Below are positions 1 to 8,738 of a stretch of 64,000 bases of DNA, in pieces. The stretch's first letter is position 1; each line of letters starts with the position of its first letter. The notes beneath the pieces are model-generated. The model did not search any database, was not told where the DNA came from, and saw only the letters and a program-made list of their open reading frames with translations. The translations under genes and the position numbers were made by a program. The DNA is from Rhabditoides inermis (Eukaryota; Nematoda; Chromadorea; Rhabditida; Rhabditidae). Where the stretch lies: contig CAWZYM010000076.1 in NCBI GenBank assembly GCA_963966185.1, positions 619,001-683,000 of the forward strand, in the 5' to 3' direction.

Positions 1-178
1 TACACTGTATGTATGTACGACTTGAAAACACTTGCATTGTAATAATCGAGCAGTCAAAACGAGAAGAAATATTTAATTCATTCATCACAACAAGGGTGGA
101 CTGTGTGCAAGAACATCTGTTCATCCTGCTTAGAACATCTCGAACGTTCCGCCTATAATAACATCTATTCGTCATCAA

Positions 179-197
179 TTGTACACTGTATGTACAA
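179..197. other. Small inverted repeat in a monomer (TTGTACA / TGTACAA)
   Basis: ttgtaca ctgta tgtacaa: 7-bp perfect arms around a 5-nt loop. Most acaaattt monomers have attataca here, which weakens the left arm, and the ccgcc class has gtatgcac, which weakens the right arm. It is therefore clearest in monomers that join attgtaca to atgtacaa. Confidence 0.5.
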
Positions 198-3100
198 ATT
201 TGAAAACGTTTGCATTGTAATGATCGAGCAGTCAAAACGGGAAGAAATATTTAATACATTCATCACAACAAGAGTGGACTGTGTCCAAGAGCATCTGTTC
301 ATCCTGCTTAGAACATCTCGAACGTTCCCCTATAATGACATCTATTCGTCATCAATTATACACTGTATGTACAAATTTGAAAACGTTTGCATTGTAATGA
401 TCGAGCAGTCAAAACGGGAAGAAATATTTAATACATTCATCACAACAAGAGTGAACTGTGTCCAAGAGCATCTGTTCATCCTGCTTAGAACATCTCGAAC
501 GTTCCCCTATAATGACATCTATTTGTCATCAATTATACATTGTATGTACAAATTTGAAAACGTTTGCATTGTAATGATCGAGCAGTCAAAACGGGAAGAA
601 ATATTTAATACATTCATCACAACAAGAGTGGACTGTGTCCAAGAGCATCTGTTCATCCTGCTTAGAACATCTCGAACGTTCCCCTATAATGACGTCTATT
701 CGTCATCAATTATACACTGTATGTACAAATTTGAAAACGTTTGCATTGTAATGATCGAGCAGTCAAAACGGAAAGAAATATTTAATACATTCATCACAAC
801 AAGAGTGGACTGTGTCCAAGAGCATCTGTTTATCCTGCTTAGAACATCTCGAACGTTTCCTTTTAATGGCATCTATTCGTCATCTACTCTACACTGTATG
901 TACGACTTGAAAACACTTGCATTGTAATAATCGAGCAGTCAAAACGAGAAGAAATATTTAATTCATTCATCACAACAAGGGTGGACTGTGTGCAAGAACA
1001 TCTGTTCATCCTGCTTAGAACATCTCGAACGTTCCGCCTATAATAACATCTATTCGTCATCAATTGTACACTGTATGCACGCTTTAAAAAAACTTACATT
1101 GTAATGATCGAGCAGTCAAAACGAGAAGAAAAAATAATTCAATTATCGAAACAAGGGTGGACTGTGTCCAAGAGCCTCCGTTCATCCTGCTTAGAACATC
1201 TCGAACGTTACCCTATAATGACATATACTTGTCATCTACTCTACACTGTATGTACGACTTGAAAACACTTGCATTGTAATAATCGAGCAGTCAAAACGAG
1301 AAGAAATATTTAATTCATTCATCACAACAAGAGTGAACTGTGTCCAAGAGCATCTGTTCATCCTGCTTAGAACATCTCGAACGTTCCCCTATAATGACAT
1401 CTATTTGTCATCAATTATACACTGTATGTACAAATTTGAAAACGTTTGCATTGTAATGATCGAGCAGTCAAAACGGGAAGAAATATTTAATACATTCATC
1501 ACAACAAGAGTGGACTGTGTCCAAGAGCATCTGTTCATCCTGCTTAGAACATCTCGAACGTTCCCCTATAATGACATCTATTCGTCATCAATTATACACT
1601 GTATGTACAAATTTGAAAACGTTTGCATTGTAATGATCGAGCAGTCAAAACGGGAAGAAATATTTAATACATTCATCACAACAAGAGTGAACTGTGTCCA
1701 AGAGCATCTGTTCATCCTGCTTAGAACATCTCGAACGTTCCCCTATAATGACATCTATTTGTCATCAATTATACATTGTATGTACAAATTTGAAAACGTT
1801 TGCATTGTAATGATCGAGCAGTCAAAACGGGAAGAAATATTTAATACATTCATCACAACAAGAGTGGACTGTGTCCAAGAGCATCTGTTCATCCTGCTTA
1901 GAACATCTCGAACGTTCCCCTATAATGACATCTATTCGTCATCAATTATACACTGTATGTACAAATTTGAAAACGTTTGCATTGTAATGATCGAGCAGTC
2001 AAAACGGAAAGAAATATTTAATACATTCATCACAACAAGAGTGGACTGTGTCCAAGAGCATCTGTTTATCCTGCTTAGAACATCTCGAACGTTTCCTTTT
2101 AATGGCATCTATTCGTCATCAACTCTACACTGTATGTTTGATTTAAAAACACTTGCATTGTAATGATCGAGTAGTCAAAACGAGAATAAATATTTAATTC
2201 AATTATCAAAACAAAGGTGGACTGTGACCAAGAGCATCTGTTCATCCTGCTTAGAACATCTCGAACGATTCCCTATTATGACATATACTTGTCATCTAGT
2301 CTACACTGTATGTACGACTTGAAAACACTTGCATTGTAATGATCGAGCAGTCAAAACGAGAAGAAATATTTAATTCATTCATCACAACAAGGGTGGACTG
2401 TGTTCAAGAACATCTGTTCATCCTGCTTAGAACATCTCGAACGTTCCGCCTATAATGACAGTTATTCGTCATCAACTGTACACTGTATGCACGATTTGAA
2501 AACACTCACATTGTATTGATCAAGCAGTCAAAACGAGAAGAAATATATAATTCAATTATCGAAACAAGGGTGAACTGTGTCGAAGAGCATCTGTTTATCC
2601 TGCTTAGAACATCTCGAACGTTCCCTTATAATGGCATCTATTCGTCATCAACTCTACACTGTATGTACGATTTGAAAACACTTGCATTGTAATGATCGAG
2701 TAGTCAAAACGAGAATAAATATTTCATTCAATTATCAAAACAAGGGTGAACTGTGTCCAAGAGCATCTGTTCATCCTGCTTAGAACATTTCGAACGTTCC
2801 CCTATAATGACATCTATTCGTCATCAATTATACACTGTATGTACAAATTTGAAAACGTTTGCATTGTAATGATCGAGCAGTCAAAACGGGAAGAAATATT
2901 TAATACATTCATCACAACAAGAGTGGACTGTGTCCAAGAGCATCTGTTCATCCTGCTTAGAACATCTTGAACGTTCCCCTATAATGACATCTATTCGTCA
3001 TCAATTATACACTGTATGTACAAATTTGAAAAACGTTTGCATTGTAATGATCGAGCAGTCAAAACGAGAAGAAATATATAATTCATTTATCAAAACAATG

Positions 3101-3489
3101 GTGGACTGTGTCTAAGAGCATCTGTTCATCCTGCTCAGAACATCTCGAACGTTTCCCTATCATGACATCTATTCGTCTTCAACTCTACACTGTCTGTACG
3201 ATTTGAAAACACTTACATTGTATTGATCAAGCAGTCAAAACGAGAAGAAATATATAATTCAATTATCGAAACAAGGGTGGACTGTGTCCAAGAGCATTCG
3301 TTCAGCCTGCTTAGAACATCTCGAACGTTACCCTATAATGACATCTATTCGTCATCAATTATACACTGTATGTACAAATTTGAAAACGTTTGCATTGAAA
3401 TGATCGAGCAGTCAAAACGGGAAGAAATATTTAATACATTCATCACAACAAGAGTGGACTGTGTCCATGAGCATCTGTTCATCCTGCTT

Positions 3490-3494
3490 ACAAC
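3490..3494 (+). other. Target-site duplication, left copy (acaac)
   Basis: The last five satellite bases before the A-rich tail. They match 7148-7152 on the other side and occur once in the uninterrupted paralogue (8739-8743). Confidence 0.8.
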
Positions 3495-3516
3495 TTTTTT
3501 TTATTTTTATTGTTGG
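3495..3516 (-). other. A-rich 3' tail of the retrotransposon
   Basis: On the plus strand eight T's (3495-3502) are followed by attttta. On the element strand the 3' end is therefore ...aataaaaataaaaaaaa directly against the target sequence gttgt. This is typical of the end where target-primed reverse transcription begins. It is not a perfect homopolymer, so it may be a genomically encoded A-rich end rather than a polyadenylated tail. Confidence 0.85.
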
Positions 3517-3571
3517 TATTGCGTTTATCTCACTACTCATAGAGAGTAACGAGGATATAGCCGTACCAATT

Positions 3572-3622
3572 GTTCTCAGCCGAAAACAAGACAGAGCCTT
3601 GGATTATAACGACTGTGAGAAC
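3572..3622 (-). other. Longer-range inverted repeat in 3' UTR (7-bp arms)
   Basis: gttctca at 3572-3578 and tgagaac at 3616-3622 are perfect reverse complements separated by 37 nt. With the hairpin at 3640-3656 they would make a compact folded 3' end. Arms this short could arise by chance. Confidence 0.4.
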
Positions 3623-3639
3623 TAGATTAGTTCAACCAA

Positions 3640-3656
3640 CGTGCTATATAAGCACG
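3640..3656 (-). other. Hairpin in retrotransposon 3' UTR (6-bp stem)
   Basis: cgtgct atata agcacg: perfect 6-bp arms with a 5-nt loop, so the stem forms on either strand. On the plus strand the loop happens to read as a TATA-like string, but nothing downstream supports a promoter. Confidence 0.6.
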
Positions 3657-3691
3657 CTAGTCGATAAAAACAACTGTTAGTAGGATAAAAC

Positions 3692-3706
3692 ACCGTCTCC
3701 GACGGT
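3692..3706 (-). other. Hairpin just downstream of the LINE stop codon (6-bp GC-rich stem)
   Basis: accgtc tcc gacggt: perfect 6-bp arms with a 3-nt loop, starting 7 nt after the TGA stop codon in the sense direction. It is a candidate reverse-transcriptase recognition or RNA-stability structure. The function is inferred only from its position. Confidence 0.6.
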
Positions 3707-3713
3707 CACAAAT

Positions 3714-6700
3714 TCACAGATTCTTGACAGCACGCTTGAACGACTGTTTGGTCTCCTCCAATACAGCCTTCTCCGGTAGGGCATTCCATAGCCTTCTCAA
3801 CTCGTTCACCGGGTAGTCGTGCAATCTCGCACTTGTCACCACAGGCTCCATCACTCTCAGTGAGTGGCCACCGCGTGCTGTCCTTCTCACTCCGCTGTCC
3901 GACACCAGGACCAGCATTCCATCTGGAGGGGCTCTCACTCCGTGCACATAATTCCACATGAGCACCCTCCTTCTCTCGCTCACGGTCTTCTTTACCGTAT
4001 TCCACTTGGCCTTCTCTAGCACTCGGTCGTCCGATGACGTGAAATCATTCTGCACCAGCCTCGCTGCATGCACATTCACTCTTTCGAGTCTTGCCCTGTC
4101 CGTCTCGTTTGCAGGAAACCATCCTTCTGCTGCATATAGCAGTCCTGGCTCAATACACGCCTTGTACACTTTCTCGAGGGCGCTTCGAGGAGCCCACTTC
4201 CTCATAGTTCGCACCAAAGCACCAATGGCTTGGCGAGCCTTCGTCACTCTCTCAGCCACGTGACCACTGAAGTTCATCAGAGGATCAATTGCCACTCCGA
4301 GATACTTGTACTGGCTAGTGCCCTCGAGCTCTGTTCCACCAATGTGCAGATTTACCTCGAAATCTGGTTCCTTCTCATACACTCCCATTCGAATCACCTT
4401 GCACTTTCCCGCATTCAGCTTCATTCCCATCTCTGAGAAGAGCCCACTCAGTTTCTCCACATCTTCTTGTGCATTCTCCTTGTCTCTATCGGTAAGATAC
4501 CGAGAGACATACACCGTATCGTCGGCGTATTGAACAATGCGCGCCCTCTCATTCAATTGTATCGACCCCACACGATTCACATAACAATTGAATAGAAGTG
4601 GTCCTAGGATACTTCCCTGCGGAACTCCACTTACAACCTCCTTCTTTTCACTCAGAGTCCCGTTCACTCGCACTCGCATCCTCCTGTTAGACAGATAATC
4701 TTTCATCAATCTGAGGTACGAATCGGCAAGGTTGAATTCATGTCTTAGAACATTTACCAAATGTCCAAGAGGGATCGTATCGAATGCTTTCGAAATATCG
4801 AAAAACACTGCAACAGCCCGAGCAGCCTTCCTCTTACAACTCTGCAGGCACTCGCTCATTCCATACTGGAAACTCAGTACCGCATCCACAGTGCTCCTTC
4901 CCTTCCTGAATCCGAACTGATTCGGAGATAGCTTCCGGTCAACCTCTCCAACCATCATTCCAAACACGTACTCTTCTGCCATCTTGCTCACAATAGGAAG
5001 CAGTGACACCGGTCGGAAATCGACTGGGTGCTGTGGGTGTTCCACTTTCTGAATGGGTGATATCACCGCTTCCTTCCATCCCCGAGGGAACTTCTCCTCG
5101 TGTAGACACCGATTGATCATAGCCACGATTGGCGCAGTCAATGGTTTCACACACCTCTTCAACAACCGCACAGTTATTCCATCTATTCCACTCGCCTTCT
5201 GCTCGGATGCCTCTCGTATGTACTTCTCCACAAACTCTCTCGAGCAGGGAGGAATTCTCTCCGCATCCGATGCAATCTCCGGCATCTCACTTTCCATTGT
5301 GTTTCCAACCTTGACAAACTGCTCCATGAGCATGTCTGCCTTCTGCTGATCTGACACAGCCTTCTTTCCATTCGAGTCAGTCAGATCGGGGATTTCCGTG
5401 CCCTTCGTTTTTCCTGTCAGACACTCAATAGTCTTCCAGAAATCTGTAGGACTCTCCACAGAGGCAAATTTCTTATCAAAGAAATTCTTCTTTTCGTTGG
5501 CTGTCTCTTTAGCCAGCTGTTTTCGAGCATGTCTAAACGCAGCTTTTGCCTCGCTGTCTCCCCTTTCCTTGCTCAACTTGTGCAGTGCGTCTTTCCGCCG
5601 CTGCAAGGTCTTGACACTCTCGCTCATCCACTCGCACCCTCTTCTCCTGCGGAATGTTTTCAGCGGTATCCACTTCTGCATACCCGCTTTAACCACATCC
5701 ACAAACTTTCTCCACATGTCATCAATCGACAGACTCCTATCCTCTATCCACTCACATCGCACTTCTTTTCCAAGAAACTCTATCAGACCCGTCCAGTTTG
5801 CCTTCTTGAAATCGTAGCCCTTCACTGGCCTCTCCTTTCGATTCTCGCATCGAATGCATGTGTCAACCATAATGGGTTCATGTTCTTTCTCGACAGGAGC
5901 GAGGTGCTTCACTCCAGCTATCCTCACTCGCCTGCTCACCATCATAATATCAATCAATCGGTTTCGATGTGTCACGTGTGAAACGACTTGTTGCATCGAG
6001 TGTTCAGCGCACACCTCCTTGAGGTTCGCCGACTCACTATTGTTCCAACACACATTCATATCTCCTCCGATAATCACATCCATCGATGTATCTCTCTGAG
6101 ATAACCACGAGTCCAGCTCATCCACAAACTCCTCAATCTTAGCTGCCGACATAGCTCTAGTCGGGCTACGGTAGACCGAGGCCACCACGAACTGACTCCT
6201 TTTCTCTCCCCTGCACCTCACAGCCACCAATTCCAAAGAAGTCTCTTCCCTCACCAACGAGGGTCGCAACGCACTGTTCACATACAGTGCCACTCCCCCT
6301 CCTCCCGCTGTCCGGTCCTTCCGAAACAGTTCATATCCAGCCACTTTCAGTTCTTTGCTCTCGATCCCATTGTCCAACTTCGTCTCTTGTACTCCAATAA
6401 CATGCGGTTTGTACGTGTCCGCCACTCTCCTCAGATCGTCTATCTTTCCTCTCAATCCGTTGATGTTCAGTGATATCATGCGTACACAATGGGGCTCACT
6501 CTCTCCCGTCTCTACCAGGACACTCTGCAGCACAGCTCGTTTCCCCTTAGGGCGAGTGAGTGGACTGTCAAAGAAGAGTCCATCGAGGTCGGGAAGCGTT
6601 GAGTGACTGCCATGCAGTTCACACTCAGAACACACCCATGACGTCATTCCCTCCTCAACCCTCTTTCTTTCTTCCCTCGTCATCCCCGTACACCTCCCAT

Positions 6701-6815
6701 GTGTTTTGTTCCAGCATGTTGCACATGCAATCACATTCTCCCCCAAGTCACCCATACACACTGCACAACTTGCACTTGTTCCCGGACCTTCTCCATTTCC
6801 ATCCATTTTTTCCAT
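3714..6815 (-). CDS. LINE polyprotein: PHD finger, AP-like endonuclease, reverse transcriptase (1033 aa)
   Basis: This is the replication enzyme of the element. The endonuclease nicks the target and the reverse transcriptase copies the element RNA from the nick in the nucleus. Residues 17-65 form a C4HC3 PHD-type zinc finger (C17, C20, C31, C34, H39, C42, C62, C65). Residues about 111-320 are the exonuclease/endonuclease/phosphatase fold: N117 in SLNINGLR, E144 in QETK, Y215, D252 and N254 in GGDMN, D289, H312. Residues about 540-850 are the reverse transcriptase: FRPVSLLP (600-607), NQFGFRKGRST (632-642), catalytic D673 in FFDISKAFD, SGVPQGSILGPLLF (729-742), and YADD with D765 and D766. The C-terminus ends with the WNALP...SFKRAV motif common in CR1-like elements. 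An in-frame TAA 18 codons upstream (6867-6869) supports the first ATG, which has G at -3 and +4; M4 is an alternative. No frameshift or stop is present. The residue before the catalytic histidine is E (EHEP) where SDH is usual. Confidence 0.95.
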   Translation of the reverse strand: MEKMDGNGEGPGTSASCAVCMGDLGENVIACATCWNKTHGRCTGMTREERKRVEEGMTSWVCSECELHGSHSTLPDLDGLFFDSPLTRPKGKRAVLQSVLVETGESEPHCVRMISLNINGLRGKIDDLRRVADTYKPHVIGVQETKLDNGIESKELKVAGYELFRKDRTAGGGGVALYVNSALRPSLVREETSLELVAVRCRGEKRSQFVVASVYRSPTRAMSAAKIEEFVDELDSWLSQRDTSMDVIIGGDMNVCWNNSESANLKEVCAEHSMQQVVSHVTHRNRLIDIMMVSRRVRIAGVKHLAPVEKEHEPIMVDTCIRCENRKERPVKGYDFKKANWTGLIEFLGKEVRCEWIEDRSLSIDDMWRKFVDVVKAGMQKWIPLKTFRRRRGCEWMSESVKTLQRRKDALHKLSKERGDSEAKAAFRHARKQLAKETANEKKNFFDKKFASVESPTDFWKTIECLTGKTKGTEIPDLTDSNGKKAVSDQQKADMLMEQFVKVGNTMESEMPEIASDAERIPPCSREFVEKYIREASEQKASGIDGITVRLLKRCVKPLTAPIVAMINRCLHEEKFPRGWKEAVISPIQKVEHPQHPVDFRPVSLLPIVSKMAEEYVFGMMVGEVDRKLSPNQFGFRKGRSTVDAVLSFQYGMSECLQSCKRKAARAVAVFFDISKAFDTIPLGHLVNVLRHEFNLADSYLRLMKDYLSNRRMRVRVNGTLSEKKEVVSGVPQGSILGPLLFNCYVNRVGSIQLNERARIVQYADDTVYVSRYLTDRDKENAQEDVEKLSGLFSEMGMKLNAGKCKVIRMGVYEKEPDFEVNLHIGGTELEGTSQYKYLGVAIDPLMNFSGHVAERVTKARQAIGALVRTMRKWAPRSALEKVYKACIEPGLLYAAEGWFPANETDRARLERVNVHAARLVQNDFTSSDDRVLEKAKWNTVKKTVSERRRVLMWNYVHGVRAPPDGMLVLVSDSGVRRTARGGHSLRVMEPVVTSARLHDYPVNELRRLWNALPEKAVLEETKQSFKRAVKNL

Positions 6816-6840
6816 TACGCTCGCGTGCGTCGACGGCGGC

Positions 6841-6992
6841 AGGCAGGGGCGGTCCGCGCCTCCTCCTTATCAACTGGTATCACAGACCAGAGGGGATGCT
6901 GAGTGACCGGTGCGCACGCACACCTGGATCACACACACAGCAGAGCCACCTCTCCACACACAGAGAACAGACACGACTGACTCTCTCTCGCC
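6841..6992 (-). repeat. 5' UTR tandem repeat, inner copy (152 bp)
   Basis: Starts aggcaggggcggtccgcgcc on the plus strand and repeats with a constant 152-bp shift at 6993. This copy is complete and includes the ctctctctcgcc segment (6981-6992) that the outer copy lacks. It contains gactga (6975-6980), which is TCAGTC on the element strand. Confidence 0.95.
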
Positions 6993-7132
6993 AGGCAGGG
7001 GCGGTCCGCGCCTCCTCCTTATCAACTGGTATCACAGACCAGAGGGGATGCTGAGTGACCGGTGCGCACGCACACCTGGATCACACACACAGCAGAGCCA
7101 CCTCTCCACACACAGAGAACAGACACGACTGA
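6993..7132 (-). repeat. 5' UTR tandem repeat, outer copy (140 of 152 bp)
   Basis: Same sequence as 6841-6980, with no difference seen on reading. It ends at gactga (7127-7132), so on the element strand the copy starts exactly with TCAGTC. The missing 12 nt lie on the 5' side. Either the element is 5'-truncated by chance here or, more interestingly, its RNA starts at this point in the monomer. Confidence 0.93.
7127..7132 (-). promoter_or_regulatory. Candidate initiator (TCAGTC) at the 5' end of the element
   Basis: The first six element nucleotides are TCAGTC, which fits the arthropod initiator TCAGTY. With the A as +1, positions +28 to +32 read AGGTG, matching four of five positions of the downstream promoter element RGWYV. 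The same motif recurs at 6975-6980 in the inner repeat. This is a motif match only. Confidence 0.45.
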
Positions 7133-7180
7133 TGTCATTATAGGGGAACAACATCTTGAACGTTCCCCTATAATGACATC
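7131..7180. repeat. 19-bp inverted repeat across the 5' junction
   Basis: gatgtcattataggggaac at 7131-7149 is the exact reverse complement of gttcccctataatgacatc at 7162-7180, with a 12-nt spacer (7150-7161). The right arm is ordinary satellite, present in many monomers. The left arm is found in this orientation only here. It sits between the element's 5' end (7132) and the target duplication. Confidence 0.92.
7148..7152 (+). other. Target-site duplication, right copy (acaac)
   Basis: First bases after the insertion that again follow the satellite (acaacatcttgaac). It overlaps by two bases the end of the 19-bp inverted repeat at the junction. Confidence 0.78.
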
Positions 7181-8738
7181 TATTCGTCATCAATTATACA
7201 CTGTATGTACAAATTTGAAAAACGTTTGCATTGTAATGATCGAGCAGTCAAAACGAGAAGAAATAAATAATTCATTTATCAAAACAATGGTGGACTGTGT
7301 CCAAGAGCATCCGTTCTTCCTGCTTAGAACATCTCGAACGTTACCCTAAAATAACATATACTTGTCATCTACTCTACACTGTATGTACGACTTGAAAACA
7401 CTTGCATTGTAAGAATCGAGCAGGCAAAACGAGAATAAATATTTAATTCAATTATCAAAACAAAGGTGGACTGTGTCCAAGAGCATCTGTTCATCCTGCT
7501 TAGAACATCTCGAACGTTACCCTAAAATGACATATACTTGTCATCTACTCTACACTGTATGTACGACTTGAAAACACTTGCATTGTAATAATCGAGCAGT
7601 CAAAACGAGAAGAAATATTTAATTCATTCATCACAACAAGGGTGGACTGTGTGCAAGAACATCTGTTCATCCTGCTTAGAACATCTCGAACGTTCCGCCT
7701 ATAATAACATCTATTCGTCATCAATTGTACACTGTATGCACGCTTTAAAAAAACTTACATTGTAATGATCGAGCAGTCAAAACGAGAAGAAAAAAATAAT
7801 TCAATTATCGAAACAAGGGTGGACTGTGTCCAAGAGCATCCGTTCATCCTGCTTAGAACATCTCGAACGTTACCCTATAATGACATATACTTGTCATCTA
7901 CTCTACACTGTATGTACGACTTGAAAACACTTGCATTGTAATAATCGAGCAGTCAAAACGAGAAGAAATATTTAATTCATTCATCACAACAAGAGTGAAC
8001 TGTGTCCAAGAGCATCTGTTCATCCTGCTTAGAACATCTCGAACGTTCCCCTATAATGACATCTATTTGTCATCAATTATACACTGTATGTACAAATTTG
8101 AAAACGTTTGCATTGTAATGATCGAGCAGTCAAAACGGGAAGAAATATTTAATACATTCATCACAACAAGAGTGGACTGTGTCCAAGAGCATCTGTTCAT
8201 CCTGCTTAGAACATCTCGAACGTTCCCCTATAATGACATCTATTCGTCATCAATTATACACTGTATGTACAAATTTGAAAAACGTTTGCATTGTAATGAT
8301 CGAGCAGTCAAAACGAGAAGAAATATATAATTCATTTATCAAAACAATGGTGGACTGTGTCTAAGAGCATCTGTTCATCCTGCTCAGAACATCTCGAACG
8401 TTTCCCTATCATGACATCTATTCGTCTTCAACTCTACACTGTCTGTACAATTTGAAAACACTTACATTGTATTGATCAAGCAGTCAAAACGAGAAGAAAT
8501 ATATAATTCAATTATCGAAACAAGGGTGGACTGTGTCCAAGAGCATTCGTTCAGCCTGCTTAGAACATCTCGAACGTTACCCTATAATGACATCTATTCG
8601 TCATCAATTATACACTGTGTGTACAAATTTGAAAACGTTTGCATTGAAATGATCGAGCAGTCAAAACGGGAAGAAATATTTAATACATTCATCACAACAA
8701 GAGTGGACTGTGTCCAAGAGCATCTGTTCATCCTGCTT

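Larger units (their letters stand above)
1..3494 (+). repeat. 177-bp satellite array, segment left of the retrotransposon (domain I)
   Basis: Head-to-tail monomers, all in one orientation. The repeated gaagaaatat start recurs at 241, 418 and 595, giving a period of exactly 177 bp. Positions 1 to about 890 hold a run of four or five near-identical monomers of the acaaattt class. From about 890 to 3494 the order of variants matches 20981-23585 at a constant offset of 20091, so this segment is the end of one C-type 18-mer followed by the start of a B-type 18-mer. The array stops at 3494 inside a monomer, where the retrotransposon tail begins. No host gene is seen. The in-frame readings across monomers follow from the 177-bp period. 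Confidence 0.95.
3495..3713 (-). other. 3' UTR of the retrotransposon
   Basis: About 219 nt between the TGA stop (3714-3716) and the satellite. It is short and contains two perfect hairpins, one longer-range stem and an A-rich end. In LINEs the reverse transcriptase recognises the 3' end of its RNA, so the structured part is the likely recognition region. This is inferred from general LINE biology, not shown by the sequence. Confidence 0.85.
6816..7132 (-). promoter_or_regulatory. 5' UTR / putative internal promoter region of the retrotransposon
   Basis: 317 nt upstream of the start codon, made of two tandem 152-bp repeats plus a 25-nt CG-rich spacer next to the ATG. LINEs must carry their promoter inside the transcript, and tandem 5' monomers that act as promoters are known from mouse L1. 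Here that role is inferred from position and repetition. No ORF1 is encoded upstream of the 1033-aa ORF. Confidence 0.65.
3495..7147 (-). mobile_element. Non-LTR retrotransposon (LINE), full coding length, CR1/L2/Jockey-like group
   Basis: A 3.65-kb GC-richer block interrupts the satellite. On the minus strand it reads: 5' UTR with tandem repeats, one uninterrupted ORF (PHD finger, endonuclease, reverse transcriptase), short 3' UTR, A-rich tail. It has no LTRs and no RNase H. Comparing the flanks with the uninterrupted paralogue at 8472-8940 places the insertion precisely: 3494 corresponds to 8743, and matching resumes at 7148, which corresponds to 8739. That gives a 5-bp target-site duplication. 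The intact ORF and flanks imply a fairly recent insertion. The single-ORF layout and C-terminal region resemble the CR1/L2/Jockey assemblage, but the A-rich tail is not diagnostic and the clade is an inference. Confidence 0.93.

Noticed and set aside
220..245. CENP-B box in the satellite near gtcaaaacgggaag
   Set aside because: Only the right half (A..CGGGA) matches. The required TTCG at the correct spacing is agca here, and most domain II monomers have cgaga instead of cggga.
103..927. Long plus-strand open frame of 274 codons in the satellite (also 1333-2163, 18244-19074, 21424-22254, 10063-10593) as a protein of 59-residue repeats
   Set aside because: The frame exists because the acaaattt monomer class is exactly 59 codons long without stops. 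It breaks wherever a 176-bp class or a stop variant occurs, and variants between monomers change amino acids freely. There is no signal peptide, splice structure or codon pattern.
1..3494. CRISPR-like array
   Set aside because: Monomers follow one another directly with no unique spacers, the repeat unit is 177 bp, and the context is a eukaryotic genome with a LINE.
3495..3516. T-rich run as an RNA polymerase III or rho-independent terminator
   Set aside because: It is the complement of the LINE A-rich tail and sits exactly at the insertion junction.
3640..3656. TATA box on the plus strand (gtgctatataagcac)
   Set aside because: It is the loop of a perfect hairpin in the LINE 3' UTR, and there is no plus-strand gene downstream.
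4230..6606. Several plus-strand open frames of 60-164 codons opposite the LINE ORF, and minus-strand ones in other frames
   Set aside because: They are antisense or alternative-frame shadows of the 1033-residue polyprotein, which has all domain motifs.
6841..7132. The two 152-bp repeats as LTRs of a retrovirus-like element
   Set aside because: Both are in tandem on the same side of the ORF, none is at the other end, and the protein has an AP-like endonuclease with no integrase, protease or RNase H.
6560..7143. Open frames across the 152-bp repeats of the LINE 5' UTR as a possible antisense gene or ORF1
   Set aside because: They are on the strand opposite the element, repeat with the 152-bp unit, and show no domain. 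On the sense strand an in-frame TAA at 6867-6869 closes the region upstream of the ATG.
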